A stretch of DNA of 64,000 nucleotides from Oscillospiraceae bacterium MB24-C1 (GCA_030913685.1 CP133187.1:372001-436000); one strand, 5' to 3'; shown: positions 28,299-37,083, counted from the first letter of the stretch. The notes: generated by a model not told the origin, from the letters alone. Made by a program: numbers and translations.

Positions 28299-28967
28299 AT
28301 GACTGTATGGGATTTTTCCATTATACCAACATACTTTGTATCCTTTGTGCCGTTTGCATGGATGACAGTGCAGATTACGGTTTTGGGACTGTTGATTGGT
28401 CTTGGCCTAGGCCTTATCTTTGCCCTACTTAGAATCTCTAAGTTTAAATTATTGAACAACCCAGCAAAATTCTACATTTGGATTATCAGAGGGACGCCAT
28501 TGCTATTACAGCTTCTGATTTTATATTTTGGCTTTACCAATATAATCCTGCTCGATAAACTGCCGGCGGCCGCATTGGCACTGGGGGTACATAATGGCGC
28601 ATATATTGCGGAGATTTTCAGGGGTGCCATTCAATCTGTCGATAGGGGGCAGCGTGAGGCGGGACTTTCGCTTGGTATGACCTACAGGCGGATGATGAGG
28701 CGCATCATTCTACCCCAGGCTTTTAAGAGAGCTGTCCCACCTCTGGGCAACCAGTTTATTATTGCGCTTAAGGATTCATCTCTCGCCAGTTCGATTTCGG
28801 TACCGGAGCTTCTGCTTCATGCTCGTCAGTTGGGTTCTTCAAATTTTCATTATATGGAAATGTTATCGATTGCTGCAATTTATTACTTGACCATGACCAC
28901 GATACTGACATTTTTGGTTCATGTAATAGAAAGACGCCTGCGCGTCAGCGACGCCCGGACCGTTTAA
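28299..28967 (+). CDS. Polar amino-acid ABC transporter, permease
   Basis: A 222-residue HisM/GlnP-type membrane protein with about five transmembrane helices. The EAA loop that docks on the ATPase is visible at [23 protein letters not shown]. The ATG follows AAAAGAGG. It pairs with the lipoprotein before it and the ATPase after it, probably as a homodimer. Confidence 0.93.
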   Translation: MTVWDFSIIPTYFVSFVPFAWMTVQITVLGLLIGLGLGLIFALLRISKFKLLNNPAKFYIWIIRGTPLLLQLLILYFGFTNIILLDKLPAAALALGVHNGAYIAEIFRGAIQSVDRGQREAGLSLGMTYRRMMRRIILPQAFKRAVPPLGNQFIIALKDSSLASSISVPELLLHARQLGSSNFHYMEMLSIAAIYYLTMTTILTFLVHVIERRLRVSDARTV

Positions 28968-28987
28968 CTATGAAAAGAGGTGGTCTT

Positions 28988-29710
28988 ATGATAATAATAC
29001 AAAATTTGTGTAAGTGGTATGGGGGACACAAGGTCCTAAATGACATAAACCTTACAGTGGAACAAGGTGAGGTTGTGGTTATTATAGGAGCGAGCGGTTC
29101 AGGTAAAAGCACACTGCTGCGCTGTATTAATTTTCTTGAAAAACCGCAAAAAGGAACGATTAATATTGCTGGCAAAGAAATCAGTAGCAAAACGAAAAAA
29201 CTTCATCTTGTACGACGCGATGTGGGCATGGTATTCCAACATTTTAATCTATTCCCCCATATGACGGTAATGCAAAATGTAATTGAGGGTTTGACGCAGG
29301 TTAAAGGGAAGAATTATAGCGAAGCGGTAAAAATAGGCGAAAAGATGCTCGATAAGGTCGGTCTGCTTGAAAGGGCAGATTTTTATCCTTCAATGATTTC
29401 GGGTGGGCAAAAGCAGCGTGTGGCTATTGCACGTGCATTGGCTATGAATCCTAAAATTATGCTTTTTGATGAGCCGACATCAGCGCTTGATCCCGAATTG
29501 GTGGGCGACGTCCTACTGGTTATGAAAAAGCTAGCATCCGACGGCATGACGATGATTGTTGTCACCCATGAAATGGGCTTTGCGCGCGAAGTGGCAGACA
29601 GAATCATCTATATGGATGAAGGACGAATCGTAGAAGAAGGCTCGGCTGTCAATATCTATAATAATCCCCAAAATGAGCGGACAAAAGAATTCCTAAGCCG
29701 TATTTTATAG
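28988..29710 (+). CDS. Polar amino-acid ABC transporter, ATP-binding protein
   Basis: 240 residues. ATG 28988 is preferred over the ATG at 28970 because AGAGGTGG lies just before it and the protein then starts at the usual [13 protein letters not shown]. Walker A is GASGSGKST, the Q-loop [10 protein letters not shown], the signature SGGQKQR, Walker [13 protein letters not shown], and the switch histidine is in VTHEMGFA. It energises uptake through the permease encoded upstream. Confidence 0.96.
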   Translation: MIIIQNLCKWYGGHKVLNDINLTVEQGEVVVIIGASGSGKSTLLRCINFLEKPQKGTINIAGKEISSKTKKLHLVRRDVGMVFQHFNLFPHMTVMQNVIEGLTQVKGKNYSEAVKIGEKMLDKVGLLERADFYPSMISGGQKQRVAIARALAMNPKIMLFDEPTSALDPELVGDVLLVMKKLASDGMTMIVVTHEMGFAREVADRIIYMDEGRIVEEGSAVNIYNNPQNERTKEFLSRIL

Positions 29711-29769
29711 CGGTTATTAAAAATAGCTAAACTACATAGCGGACAATATCGGAATGTGTAAACAACACA

Positions 29770-29812
29770 AGGCCGCTTGCATGCTAAAAAGGGCATGCGG
29801 GCGGTTGTTTGT
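29770..29812 (+). terminator. Terminator after the ABC transporter operon
   Basis: CCGCTTGCATGC at 29773-29784 pairs with GCATGCGGGCGG at 29793-29804 (two G-T pairs), with flanking partial pairing, followed by TTGTTTG. Confidence 0.75.
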
Positions 29813-29889
29813 GCAATTACTACTTTATTACATGGAAACGTCTGTGCAGGTTCAATATTTTATATGTGGCATATTTTATTAAAATGATC

Positions 29890-29918
29890 TTGACAAATTT
29901 CGATTTACCCTCTATAAT
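29890..29918 (+). promoter_or_regulatory. tRNA-Ser promoter
   Basis: A perfect consensus pair: TTGACA at 29890-29895 and TATAAT at 29913-29918 with a 17-nt spacer, 25 nt before the tRNA. Confidence 0.92.
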
Positions 29919-29943
29919 ATGCAAGTACCTGTGAAACGGTCTT

Positions 29944-30035
29944 GGAGAGATGGCTGAGCTGGTCTAAGGCGCACGACTGGAAATCGTGTGTCGGCTAATA
30001 CCCGACCGAGGGTTCGAATCCCTCTCTCTCCGCCA
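29944..30035 (+). tRNA. tRNA-Ser (anticodon GGA)
   Basis: The acceptor stem GGAGAGA (29944-29950) pairs with TCTCTCC (30025-30031). The anticodon stem CACGA/TCGTG encloses the loop CTGGAAA with anticodon GGA at 29979-29981, a long variable arm typical of serine tRNAs follows, and the T arm has GGTTCGAATCC. The discriminator is G and CCA is encoded (30033-30035). It reads UCC and UCU codons. An integrative element begins just downstream. Confidence 0.97.
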
Positions 30036-30038
30036 AAG

Positions 30039-30073
30039 AAACCGCATGAACATAACGTTTGTGCGGTTTTTTC
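30039..30073 (+). terminator. Terminator after tRNA-Ser
   Basis: AAACCGCA and its complement TGCGGTTT, with an inner AAC/GTT pairing, are followed by a run of T. It begins 4 nt after the tRNA CCA. Confidence 0.82.
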
Positions 30074-30280
30074 TTATGCCCAAAACCAATTCGGAACATA
30101 TATAATCTCATGCCCAAAAAGCAAAAAAGACGCCGATTTGTCGCCTCAATAGCTGAAAATATCTAAAAACAACCGTAAACAACGCGTACTAATTGAAAAT
30201 TAGTATCATACTATGATGGGTTTATTACGTAGATATGCGTTGATTATCACACAATTAATATAGCTCTGAAGTGTCAATTA

Positions 30281-30364
30281 TGGGCGGCGGAAGAACCGCC
30301 GCCCACTAGAGAATAACATAATAGTATAATAAGGGCGCTTACAGCTTGACCGCTGTAAGCGCCC
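30281..30364. other. Two perfect hairpins in a gene-free stretch
   Basis: The stretch from 30074 to 30428 has no gene I can support. It holds a 10-bp perfect hairpin (TGGGCGGCGG arm, 30281-30305) and a 13-bp perfect hairpin (GGGCGCTTACAGC arm, 30333-30364). Neither has a long T run, so they may be weak terminators of leftward or rightward transcripts in the element. Confidence 0.55.
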
Positions 30365-30428
30365 GAAACGTTTCTAAAAGCCTCTTAAATATATATTATT
30401 CTATAAATAATTTTGAGGAGGCTTAAAA

Positions 30429-30736
30429 TTGGATGAAAGCACAATCACCGCGATCATGGCGACATATGTCCGGTTGAATCGTCACCCTCTAATAATCCAG
30501 CTTATGCCAATGCCACATTAAAAATAATTTCTGCCATTCATGAGTTGGAAGACGTCATTCCGTCCGACAAGCATTATCTATTGGAGCAGTTGCAGGAGTG
30601 GTATAGTGAGCAAAACATGATAGAGCTTGAAGCCGCCTTTGAACAGGGGTTCCGGCTTGGGGCTCAATTAATGATGGCAATACAGGAAAGCGATATCTCT
30701 GTCGAAATTATTGCAGGGGAAAAAGATGGGAGATGA
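30429..30736 (+). pseudogene. DUF6809-like small phage/element gene, frameshifted
   Basis: A good GAGGAGG site precedes a TTG at 30429 whose frame (DESTITAIMATYVRLN) stops early at about 30521. A different frame continues the protein from about 30475 (VESSPSNNPAYANATL) through 30736. The second part has the family-like ending with acidic helices and FEQGFRLGAQLMMAIQE. I read one gene of about 100 codons broken by a frameshift near 30465-30480. The family likeness is from memory of DUF6809 proteins common in clostridial phages and integrated elements. Function unknown. Confidence 0.6.
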
Positions 30737-30778
30737 TTTAATAAACTATAAACAGTACTATTGCTGTTTATAAAAATT

Positions 30779-30824
30779 GCGCTGGCGTTTACAGCTTTAT
30801 GGCTGCAAACGCCAGCGCCGTTTT
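30779..30824 (+). terminator. Long hairpin terminator after the DUF6809-like gene
   Basis: A 17-bp stem with one mismatch (30779-30795 with 30802-30818) and the tail CGTTTTC. Its core GGCGTTTACAGC is close to that of the hairpin at 30333-30364. Confidence 0.75.
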
Positions 30825-30861
30825 CATATTACCCGATAACTATAAAAAATGAGGTGGTAAA

Positions 30862-31224
30862 ATGATTGAAGTCCAAACATGGTCGGATGCTCTAGAATTG
30901 GAAAAGCAGATCGATAATGATTTGTATATTTATATTACAGCACGCTTTCGCACTCTTCATCAGAGCTATTGCGCCTCCGAAAAAATCTGCCGGTCGCTTT
31001 CAGAATTCAGCTTGGCAGATTACGGCGCAATAGTTCTGGTTCAATCGTACGAAGAGCTTAAGCCTCTGATAATTGAAACAGCATGGATACAGTCTTTAAA
31101 GGACTATGATCTCTTCGTTGCATTGGTACCGGTCAATAACAGCACTTGTAAAGAATATTTAATTCCACACGCGCTCATGACGCCAAAGCAAATAGGAGCA
31201 TTTAAAGAGGAGTACTGTTTATGA
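30862..31224 (+). CDS. Hypothetical protein of the integrated element
   Basis: 120 residues, soluble, acidic, no motif I recognise. The ATG follows GAGGTGG. Its last 4 nt overlap the DUF1643-like gene, so the two are co-translated and probably act together. Real coding is supported by the ribosome-binding site, the overlap and normal amino-acid use. Confidence 0.7.
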   Translation: MIEVQTWSDALELEKQIDNDLYIYITARFRTLHQSYCASEKICRSLSEFSLADYGAIVLVQSYEELKPLIIETAWIQSLKDYDLFVALVPVNNSTCKEYLIPHALMTPKQIGAFKEEYCL

Positions 31225-31733
31225 TTATCCAAAAGGCTTCGATTAAAAATGAGGCTATTTATTCTGATGATAAGACGCACTTATATCTAATACGCAGGGT
31301 GTGGGAGGCTAATCAGCCGTCAGCAGCAATTATTATGCTGTCACCGTCATCCGTTGCCAACGTCATTGCGACTGATATGAGCGGTATGTATATACTCCAG
31401 AATTGTTGTAAGCTGGGGATTGGTTCGGTGTCTATCATGAATCTGTATTCTCAACTTAAAGGCGGTATTTACGGCACAAACGGTGAGAACGATCTCATTA
31501 TTAATAAGTCATGCAAAGACTGCGATAAGATCATTTTAGCCTATGGTACCGGTTGCCAGACTAAACAGGTGGTAAAGCGGATAGGGGAGCTCTATCTGCT
31601 TCTAAAACCCTATGCCCAAAAGCTTTATCAAATTGCTTCCGAGGATGGCGTCGGATATCATCCTCTTGGCGCGGCTGTGCGCCATCGGTGGATATTAAAG
31701 CCCTTTACACTTCCGCAGGACAATGCCGGTTAG
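31221..31733 (+). CDS. DUF1643-like protein
   Basis: 170 residues resembling the DUF1643 family: an early YLIRRVWEANQPSAAIIMLSP-type strand with the family's Pro-Ser turn, then SVSIMNLYSQLKGGIYG, a nucleotide-fold-like central part with IILAYGTGC, and the C-terminal HPLGAAVRHRW. Members are scattered in phages and integrative elements and have no established function. It overlaps the gene before it by 4 nt. Confidence 0.7.
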   Translation: MIIQKASIKNEAIYSDDKTHLYLIRRVWEANQPSAAIIMLSPSSVANVIATDMSGMYILQNCCKLGIGSVSIMNLYSQLKGGIYGTNGENDLIINKSCKDCDKIILAYGTGCQTKQVVKRIGELYLLLKPYAQKLYQIASEDGVGYHPLGAAVRHRWILKPFTLPQDNAG

Positions 31734-31841
31734 ATCATGCTCCAATAGCCAATGGAATTTTCTAAGAAAAAGTTCAGGCAACTGGACGCAAGAAAGTTCA
31801 ATGCGAAGGCGCTATAATCACACCATTGGGAGGGGATGGTA

Positions 31842-32132
31842 ATGGCTGAGGAGTTAATTGCGGAACAGTTGAACGGCTTCTATCGAGATATTGCGTCGGA
31901 CATGGACGTGGAAATTGCTGTCCAGATGTATGAGCATTATAAGGGTTTACAGGTTGTTTTTCCTACAAAGCTGCTGGACAGCAAGTTTATACAAACTCAG
32001 ATTCTAAAGGAGTATGATGGCAAAAATTATAAACATATCGCTTTAAAGTACGGTTATAGCGAAAGGTGGGTGCGGAAAATCATTAAGAGTAGGACAATAA
32101 AAATGAATGAGGAGGATTTAAAGTATGTTTAG
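31842..32132 (+). CDS. Mor-family transcriptional activator
   Basis: 96 residues like the Mor (middle operon regulator) family of Mu-like phages: an N-terminal dimerisation part and a C-terminal helix-turn-helix (KEYDGKNYKHIALKYGYSERWVRKIIK). ATG 31842 is favoured over ATG 31836 because GGGAGGGG ends at 31835. It probably activates genes of the element. It overlaps the following gene by 8 nt. Confidence 0.78.
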   Translation: MAEELIAEQLNGFYRDIASDMDVEIAVQMYEHYKGLQVVFPTKLLDSKFIQTQILKEYDGKNYKHIALKYGYSERWVRKIIKSRTIKMNEEDLKYV

Positions 32133-32493
32133 CGACCCTGCATATCTGAGTAAAACAATCACCGTCAATAATCCGGCTGCCCTTAACGACGCACTTGATA
32201 GCGAATATGGCGCTGTAGTCGCCGTTGGGGATGCCGCACAAAGTCTTCGGGAATCCATTAAAAAATATGCTGGTAACCGAAAGCTTTCAAAATTGAGCAA
32301 TATGGTGTTTCTTTTGACGCCGTTTAATCCACTGCTTTTTATTTCGCTGGGGATTATCGGCAAGTTCCTGACAAGCGATAAGGTGAGCAAATACCGTGTG
32401 AATATTGGGGGAACAGACTTCGTTCTTCTAATACATAAACAAGCGGCACTCACCGAAAGCCAGAAAAAGGAGCTTGAAGCATTGGCACATTGA
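32125..32493 (+). CDS. Hypothetical protein with one hydrophobic segment
   Basis: 122 residues, not recognised. A hydrophobic stretch near residues 70-87 (LLTPFNPLLFISLGIIG) could be a membrane helix. The ribosome-binding site GAGGAGG lies inside the end of the Mor-like gene, so the two are coupled. A terminator follows. Confidence 0.6.
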   Translation: MFSDPAYLSKTITVNNPAALNDALDSEYGAVVAVGDAAQSLRESIKKYAGNRKLSKLSNMVFLLTPFNPLLFISLGIIGKFLTSDKVSKYRVNIGGTDFVLLIHKQAALTESQKKELEALAH

Positions 32494-32521
32494 GCGGATG
32501 CATACAAAATAATAATAAAAT

Positions 32522-32558
32522 GACCCGATAAAGCAGAGATCATCGCTTTGTCGGGTCG
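32522..32558 (+). terminator. Terminator after the Mor-like operon
   Basis: GACCCGATAAAGC pairs with GCTTTGTCGGGTC (one G-T pair) around a 10-nt loop, followed by GTTATAATT. Confidence 0.75.
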
Positions 32559-32581
32559 TTATAATTAGTGGAGGGAAATTC

Positions 32582-32662
32582 ATGAACGTCTATTTGATCG
32601 GTTTCTTTGGCACGTTAATTATTCTGTGTTGCTTTGATTATTGTCTGAGCAAGGCGTTTTAA
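32582..32662 (+). CDS. Small hydrophobic peptide (26 aa)
   Basis: A short frame starts at ATG 32582 behind GGAGGGAAA. Most of it is hydrophobic (about residues 4-19, with LIGFFGTLIILCC), so it would form one membrane helix. It is followed 16 nt later by a second small frame. Function unknown; holin-like or toxin-like roles are only guesses. Confidence 0.45.
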   Translation: MNVYLIGFFGTLIILCCFDYCLSKAF

Positions 32663-32678
32663 AAAAGGGGGACTGTGA

Positions 32679-32789
32679 ATGAACGAAAAGCTACTGGATC
32701 TTTTTGTGGCTGGGGTATCGCTGGCACTCACTGTTTATCAAACAGCGCTGGCTACCGTTAAGGAACAGGCCAACAAACATAAGATATAA
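32679..32789 (+). CDS. Small amphipathic peptide (36 aa)
   Basis: ATG 32679 follows AAGGGGGAC. The peptide has a hydrophobic middle (LLDLFVAGVSLALTVYQTAL) and a basic tail. It forms a pair with the peptide gene before it. No family recognised. Confidence 0.45.
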   Translation: MNEKLLDLFVAGVSLALTVYQTALATVKEQANKHKI

Positions 32790-32801
32790 TTATATATGTG
32801 T

Positions 32802-32873
32802 GTGCCAACGGGCGGGAATCACGTGGTTTTTGGAAAATCCACAGGTTCAACCTGATCTTTCTCGCCCCGGCAC
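32802..32873 (+). ncRNA. Candidate structured RNA with three-way junction
   Basis: In the 389 nt between the small peptides and the DUF927 gene, GTGCC (32802-32806) pairs with GGCAC (32869-32873) and GGGCGGGA (32810-32817) pairs with TCTCGCCC (32860-32867). Inside are two hairpins, GTGG...CCAC (32823-32842) and AGGTT/AACCT (32843-32853). This is a compact branched fold with strong GC pairing in AT-rich surroundings. I match it to no known family. It may also be a replication or transfer origin of the element. Confidence 0.45.
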
Positions 32874-33178
32874 CTTCGTGTAATCGTCCCGAATCCCCGT
32901 GACACTAAAAAATTTTTGTGCACTTTTTTTATCAATTATCGATTTTTTGAATGTGGAAAGAGATTTCAATATTCGTCATGCCCAAAATGACAGGAATCTG
33001 CGTAAAAAACTGCGAACTTTGAGCGGTAGGATAAAAATGGCGGATTTTTAAAGCATCGCCGTAAAAGCGCGTTTTTCGATGTCCCTTGTTCAATTCACTA
33101 AAAATGAAAAAATGGCTTGATAATCAGGAAAATATGGTATAAAATCTCCTTGCTACCTTTAAAGGAGGTTTTATATAT

Positions 33179-34839
33179 ATGAAAACTAATGAAATTAACC
33201 CAGCAGATTACCCGTATTATCCCTATTACCCATATCCTGAAAATGGGTTGGTCTACCGTTACGTAAAGAAAAAAGATACAGATGAGCAATCCTGGCTGCC
33301 GCTGTGCAGATATGTGGAAGTAAGTAAGAAGTTGGTTAACTTGCATTAGGACACTGAGCTTTTGGAGTTGACGATGCAAACGAACGACCCGAATCGCCTT
33401 AAGAAGATTGTTATCAGCCGAGGTGACTTGACAGCCAAACGCTATGATGTTTTGGCTGATAAGGGCGTGGACATCACAGACAAAAATTATAAGGACGTGT
33501 TGGCGTACCTCTTGAAGACGGAAAAAGATGCGCCGGTGGACTATCGACATGAAAAATTGGGGTGGGATTTAGAGAATCAGAACCATTACATATTTTATCA
33601 CCACAAGTTGCTCGGTGAGGGTGTACCAAGCAATCATACCGATGCCACTGCGCTTGCACCTACTGGTACGTTGTCGGCTTGGGTCAACATGGTGAAGGAA
33701 GAGGTTCTTGGGCAGACCGCGATGGAGCTCGTTTTGGCGGCAGGCTTTTCAGCTATGCTGGTGCCAAGGCTTCAGGAGGTCAGTAGCCACAAAGCTTTAT
33801 TTATCCATATGGTCGGTAATTCAAGTGTTGGAAAAACCACGGCAGAGAAGCTGGCGCTATCCGCATTCGCCCACCCTGAGTGCGAACGTCTATTCAAACA
33901 ATGGGTTAATACGAAGAATGCACTCTTTGGAGCACTGATGGAAATTTCGGGTTTCCAATTGTGATTGATGAGAGCGAAGAGTCTAATCTATCCGATTTCA
34001 CTGGCACGATTTACAACATCAGCCAGGGCAAGGGCAAAGAGCGTGCTAAACCTGACGGAGGGGTAAGGCGCGCCGGTAGATGGAACTGCACATTAATATC
34101 ATCGGGTGAGTCGAAATTGCCTCGCAATAACAATGTTGGCTTATCGTTTCGCCTGATCGAAATCTGCGACGCTACTTTTACCCGCTCGGCAGAAAATTCT
34201 CATAGAATTAAGCGTGTGATTCAGAAAAACTATGGACATCCTTCGATTGAGATGGCAGAGTACCTGCTTGCATTACCCGATGATGCACTGTTTGCAGACT
34301 ATGACGCTTGTAAAGAACAGCTGTTGGGGATAATACCCTCGAACCATTATGCCGCAAGGGCCGTAAATGTGCTGGCAATCATTGTTCTTGCAGCTCATTA
34401 TGCCAATCACGTATTAGCTCTTGGGCTTAATATTGCGGCTATCGAGGAGATGCTTGCTAAACTAGATTCTCAGCAGAAACGGGACATCGGTATGGAGGCG
34501 CTTGAAATGCTGTACCAATACACGGTAACTCATAACAGCCAGTTTCAAGATTCAAAAGGTAATAACTATAATCCAATGTATACTACAAATGCGATTGGTA
34601 CTTATAAGTCTATTGGAGACAATGTCGAAATTGCGGTTTTGAAATCTGAGTTGCCCAAAATACTCAGCCAAGCCAACTTCAGCAGCACTGAGGTGATTCT
34701 GTCATCATGGAAGCAGTCGGGCATTTTAGATTGTGAGCGGGATCGTTACACTCGTACCAGAAAAATCAATAATTTGAAGGTTCCAATGTATGTTGTCAAG
34801 TTTAAACAAACTCTTTTTATGAGTGAAAATTGTGCATAA
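33179..34839 (+). pseudogene. DUF927 ATPase/helicase-like gene, broken by a stop codon and a frameshift
   Basis: The reading frame starts at ATG 33179 behind a perfect AAAGGAGG, runs 56 codons to an in-frame TAG (33347-33349), and continues in the same frame from 33350 to 33964 with the Walker A motif GNSSVGKTT. At about 33955 the frame shifts: adding one base to the T run restores GFPIVIDESEE, and the rest of the family (GTIYNISQGKGKER, then the STGE-like ISSGESK) runs on to 34839. DUF927 proteins are primase-helicase-like replication proteins of phages and integrative elements. With two lesions the gene is very likely dead. Confidence 0.82.
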
Positions 34840-34997
34840 TACTGAAAATAATGTCTGAAAAGCCTACCATCACGTTTCTAAAAAGGCATTTGAGGCAATT
34901 GCGAGAGCATTTTCCGATTACGCGCCTATGGGTTAGTACGACATTTGCAAAAAGCCTTGGTGCCTCATAAATGACAGCATATAGCAAAAATCCGCTA

Positions 34998-35051
34998 TGC
35001 AAATGCAACAAAAAACATCAATGGGAGAAATTTGCCAATGTTTTATTTGCA
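34998..35051. promoter_or_regulatory. Inverted repeat upstream of the excisionase gene
   Basis: TGCAAAT at 34998-35004 with ATTTGCA at 35045-35051, and inside these AAAACAT with ATGTTTT, flank a 20-nt centre. It could be an operator for xis-int or an accessory recombination site. No gene is seen from 34840 to 35105. Confidence 0.35.
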
Positions 35052-35105
35052 TGATATTATAGCGCAAAAGGGTAACCACCCTAATTAATTTAAGGAGCGT
35101 ACGAT

Positions 35106-35306
35106 ATGAATTGTTCGCATGAAAATAGAAAGCTAGAAGACCTACCTGAAATCTTAACCGCACGAATGATCGCTGACTACCTTGATATCGGATATACCAA
35201 GGCGCTGCATCTAATCCAATATGAGGGCATTCAGCACCTTAAGCTGGGTTCGACCTACCGCGTTCCCAAGCAGCACTTTGTGAAGTGGCTTGGACTTGAA
35301 AGCTGA
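35106..35306 (+). CDS. Excisionase-type helix-turn-helix protein
   Basis: 66 residues with a MerR/HTH_17-like winged helix (LTARMIADYLDIGYTKALHLIQ, then a basic wing LGSTYRVPKQHF). The ATG follows AAGGAGCG. It lies 74 nt before the integrase gene in the usual xis-int order, so it probably directs excision or regulates the integrase. Confidence 0.82.
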   Translation: MNCSHENRKLEDLPEILTARMIADYLDIGYTKALHLIQYEGIQHLKLGSTYRVPKQHFVKWLGLES

Positions 35307-35380
35307 AATGGTCGCTTATGGAAGAGGAAAGCCCGGTGTTTTGCCGGGCTATGTTTTTCAATCGAAAGGAAGAGATAATT

Positions 35381-36520
35381 ATGACAGGTCACGTTAGGAA
35401 ACGCAAAACTAAAAATGGCACATCTTGGCAGGTTGTTCTGGATAAGGGTGTCGATGTTAACGGAAAGCGCATAAGAGAATACATCACTGTAAAGGGCAAC
35501 AAAGGGCAGGCGCAAGATGAGCTTGCCAAGAGAATTTCGGAATACAACAGCGGCAGCTACATAGCACCGTCGAAAATGACGGTACAAATGCTCATTGACC
35601 AATGGCTTACGGTCTATGCCGTGCCACAACTAGCGCCCAGCACAGTTCGCGGTTATAAAGTAAACTTTGATAAACATACAATTCCCTATATCGGACATAT
35701 CTTGGTTCAGAAGCTGACCGGCATAGAGATACAGCACATGTATACGCAGTTGTCACAAATCGGATTATCACCACGCAGTGTTCGCTACGTTCACACAACC
35801 TTGCGCGAAGTACTGCAATATGCCTACAAGACACGACTGATATCCCTTAATCCAGCTGATTTTGTGAGTGCGCCAAAGCAGGGAAAATATAAAGCCGAGG
35901 TCTACAACACCGATGAGGTGGCTAAATTACTCAGTTGCGCCAAAGGGACTGATATGGAAATACCTCTCATGGTTGATTTAGAGACTGGCTTGAGACGTGG
36001 TGAGCTATTAGCGTTAAAATGGTCAGATATCAACTGGGACGAACAAACGATAACTATATACCGCAATCTGGTGTGCATCAATGGTGAGCATAAATTTGGT
36101 AGTCCTAAGACGAAATCGGGCAACCGTAAGTTGTTGTTATCGGAATCATTGATTGAGAAGTTAAGACAACACCGAGTCAGACAGAATAAGATTAGGCTGC
36201 AATTAGGTTCAACATACAAAAATAATGACTTGATCTGTTGTCGGGATGACGGCAGCCCTTATCACACTGGTAGCTTTTCTCACAAATTTGCCAACTTTTT
36301 GAAAAAACATGGGCTGAAACACATTCGACTGCATGACATTAGGCATACCAATGCAACGATGATGCTGGAGAATGGCATTCCCGCAAAGATTGCCTCTGAA
36401 CGGCTAGGGCATTCCGGCATTGCAATCACATTGGACACCTATTCTCATGTTTCACCCAAAATGCAAAAGGATGCTGTTGAAAAACTTTCAGGCGAGATAT
36501 TCCTACCGGAAGCGGAATAA
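35381..36520 (+). CDS. int: Tyrosine recombinase (phage/ICE-type integrase)
   Basis: Catalyses site-specific integration and excision of the element. ATG 35381 is chosen over an in-frame start at 35318 for its AAAGGAAGAG site. The 379 residues carry an N-terminal arm-site-binding domain (about 1-50), a SAM-like core-binding domain (about 60-160) and a complete catalytic set: R205 (TGLRRGE), H318-x-x-R321, H344 (LGHSG) and Y354. It appears intact although other genes of the element are broken. The nearby tRNA-Ser is a plausible target. Confidence 0.93.
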   Translation: MTGHVRKRKTKNGTSWQVVLDKGVDVNGKRIREYITVKGNKGQAQDELAKRISEYNSGSYIAPSKMTVQMLIDQWLTVYAVPQLAPSTVRGYKVNFDKHTIPYIGHILVQKLTGIEIQHMYTQLSQIGLSPRSVRYVHTTLREVLQYAYKTRLISLNPADFVSAPKQGKYKAEVYNTDEVAKLLSCAKGTDMEIPLMVDLETGLRRGELLALKWSDINWDEQTITIYRNLVCINGEHKFGSPKTKSGNRKLLLSESLIEKLRQHRVRQNKIRLQLGSTYKNNDLICCRDDGSPYHTGSFSHKFANFLKKHGLKHIRLHDIRHTNATMMLENGIPAKIASERLGHSGIAITLDTYSHVSPKMQKDAVEKLSGEIFLPEAE

Positions 36521-36545
36521 TTAACGAACGAGCCACCCATATACA

Positions 36546-36590
36546 CATAATCTCTACACAGCTAAATGCTTGTAAAGATTATGTTTTTTC
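36546..36590 (+). terminator. Terminator after the integrase gene
   Basis: CATAATCTCTACA pairs with TGTAAAGATTATG (one mispair), followed by TTTTTTCTTTT. Confidence 0.85.
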
Positions 36591-36692
36591 TTTTATAGGG
36601 GTTTTTTACGACGTTTGATGCTGAAAAATAATGATTGCTATATTGCTGTAGTATGTGGTAGTATCGTAAAAATAACTTCCGGGGGTATTATC

Positions 36693-37010
36693 ATGGATCA
36701 ATTTCAGAATGCCACAATTGTTAAAAGAGCAAATGTTTACTATGACGGCAAGGTGACCAGCCGAACCATTTATCTGGCTGACGGCACACGCAAAACGCTG
36801 GGCATCATTATGCCCGGTGAATACGAGTTTGGCACAGCGGCGAAAGAAAAGATGGAGGTATTAGCTGGAACGCTGAATGCTCTGCTCCCCGGTAGCGAAA
36901 CATGGGTGGCCTATGGTGAAGGTCAAATGTTTGAGGTGCCAGCGAGCAGTAAATTCAAGGTCTCTACCGACATCGTGGTTGATTATTGCTGCTGTTATAT
37001 TGAGGAATAA
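36693..37010 (+). CDS. ppnP: Pyrimidine/purine nucleoside phosphorylase (PpnP, cupin family)
   Basis: A small cupin enzyme that splits nucleosides with phosphate. ATG 36693 is used because GGGGG at 36682-36686 precedes it; the longer frame from 36615 has no site. About 105 residues match the family: ANVYYDGKVTSRTI, GTRKTLGIIMPGEYEFGTAAKE, LPGSETWVAYGEGQMFEVP. It stands alone between the integrase and the polysaccharide cluster, so it may be cargo or a resident gene. Confidence 0.88.
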   Translation: MDQFQNATIVKRANVYYDGKVTSRTIYLADGTRKTLGIIMPGEYEFGTAAKEKMEVLAGTLNALLPGSETWVAYGEGQMFEVPASSKFKVSTDIVVDYCCCYIEE

Positions 37011-37040
37011 TTGACTACCAACGTAATAGAGAACAATAAA

Positions 37041-37083
37041 AATTACGCTAAGGCCTAATGCAAAGCCATGGCGTAATTTTTTT
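37041..37083 (+). terminator. Terminator after ppnP
   Basis: AATTACGC pairs with GCGTAATT, with inner AGGC/GCC pairing, flanked by A and T runs. Confidence 0.78.
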
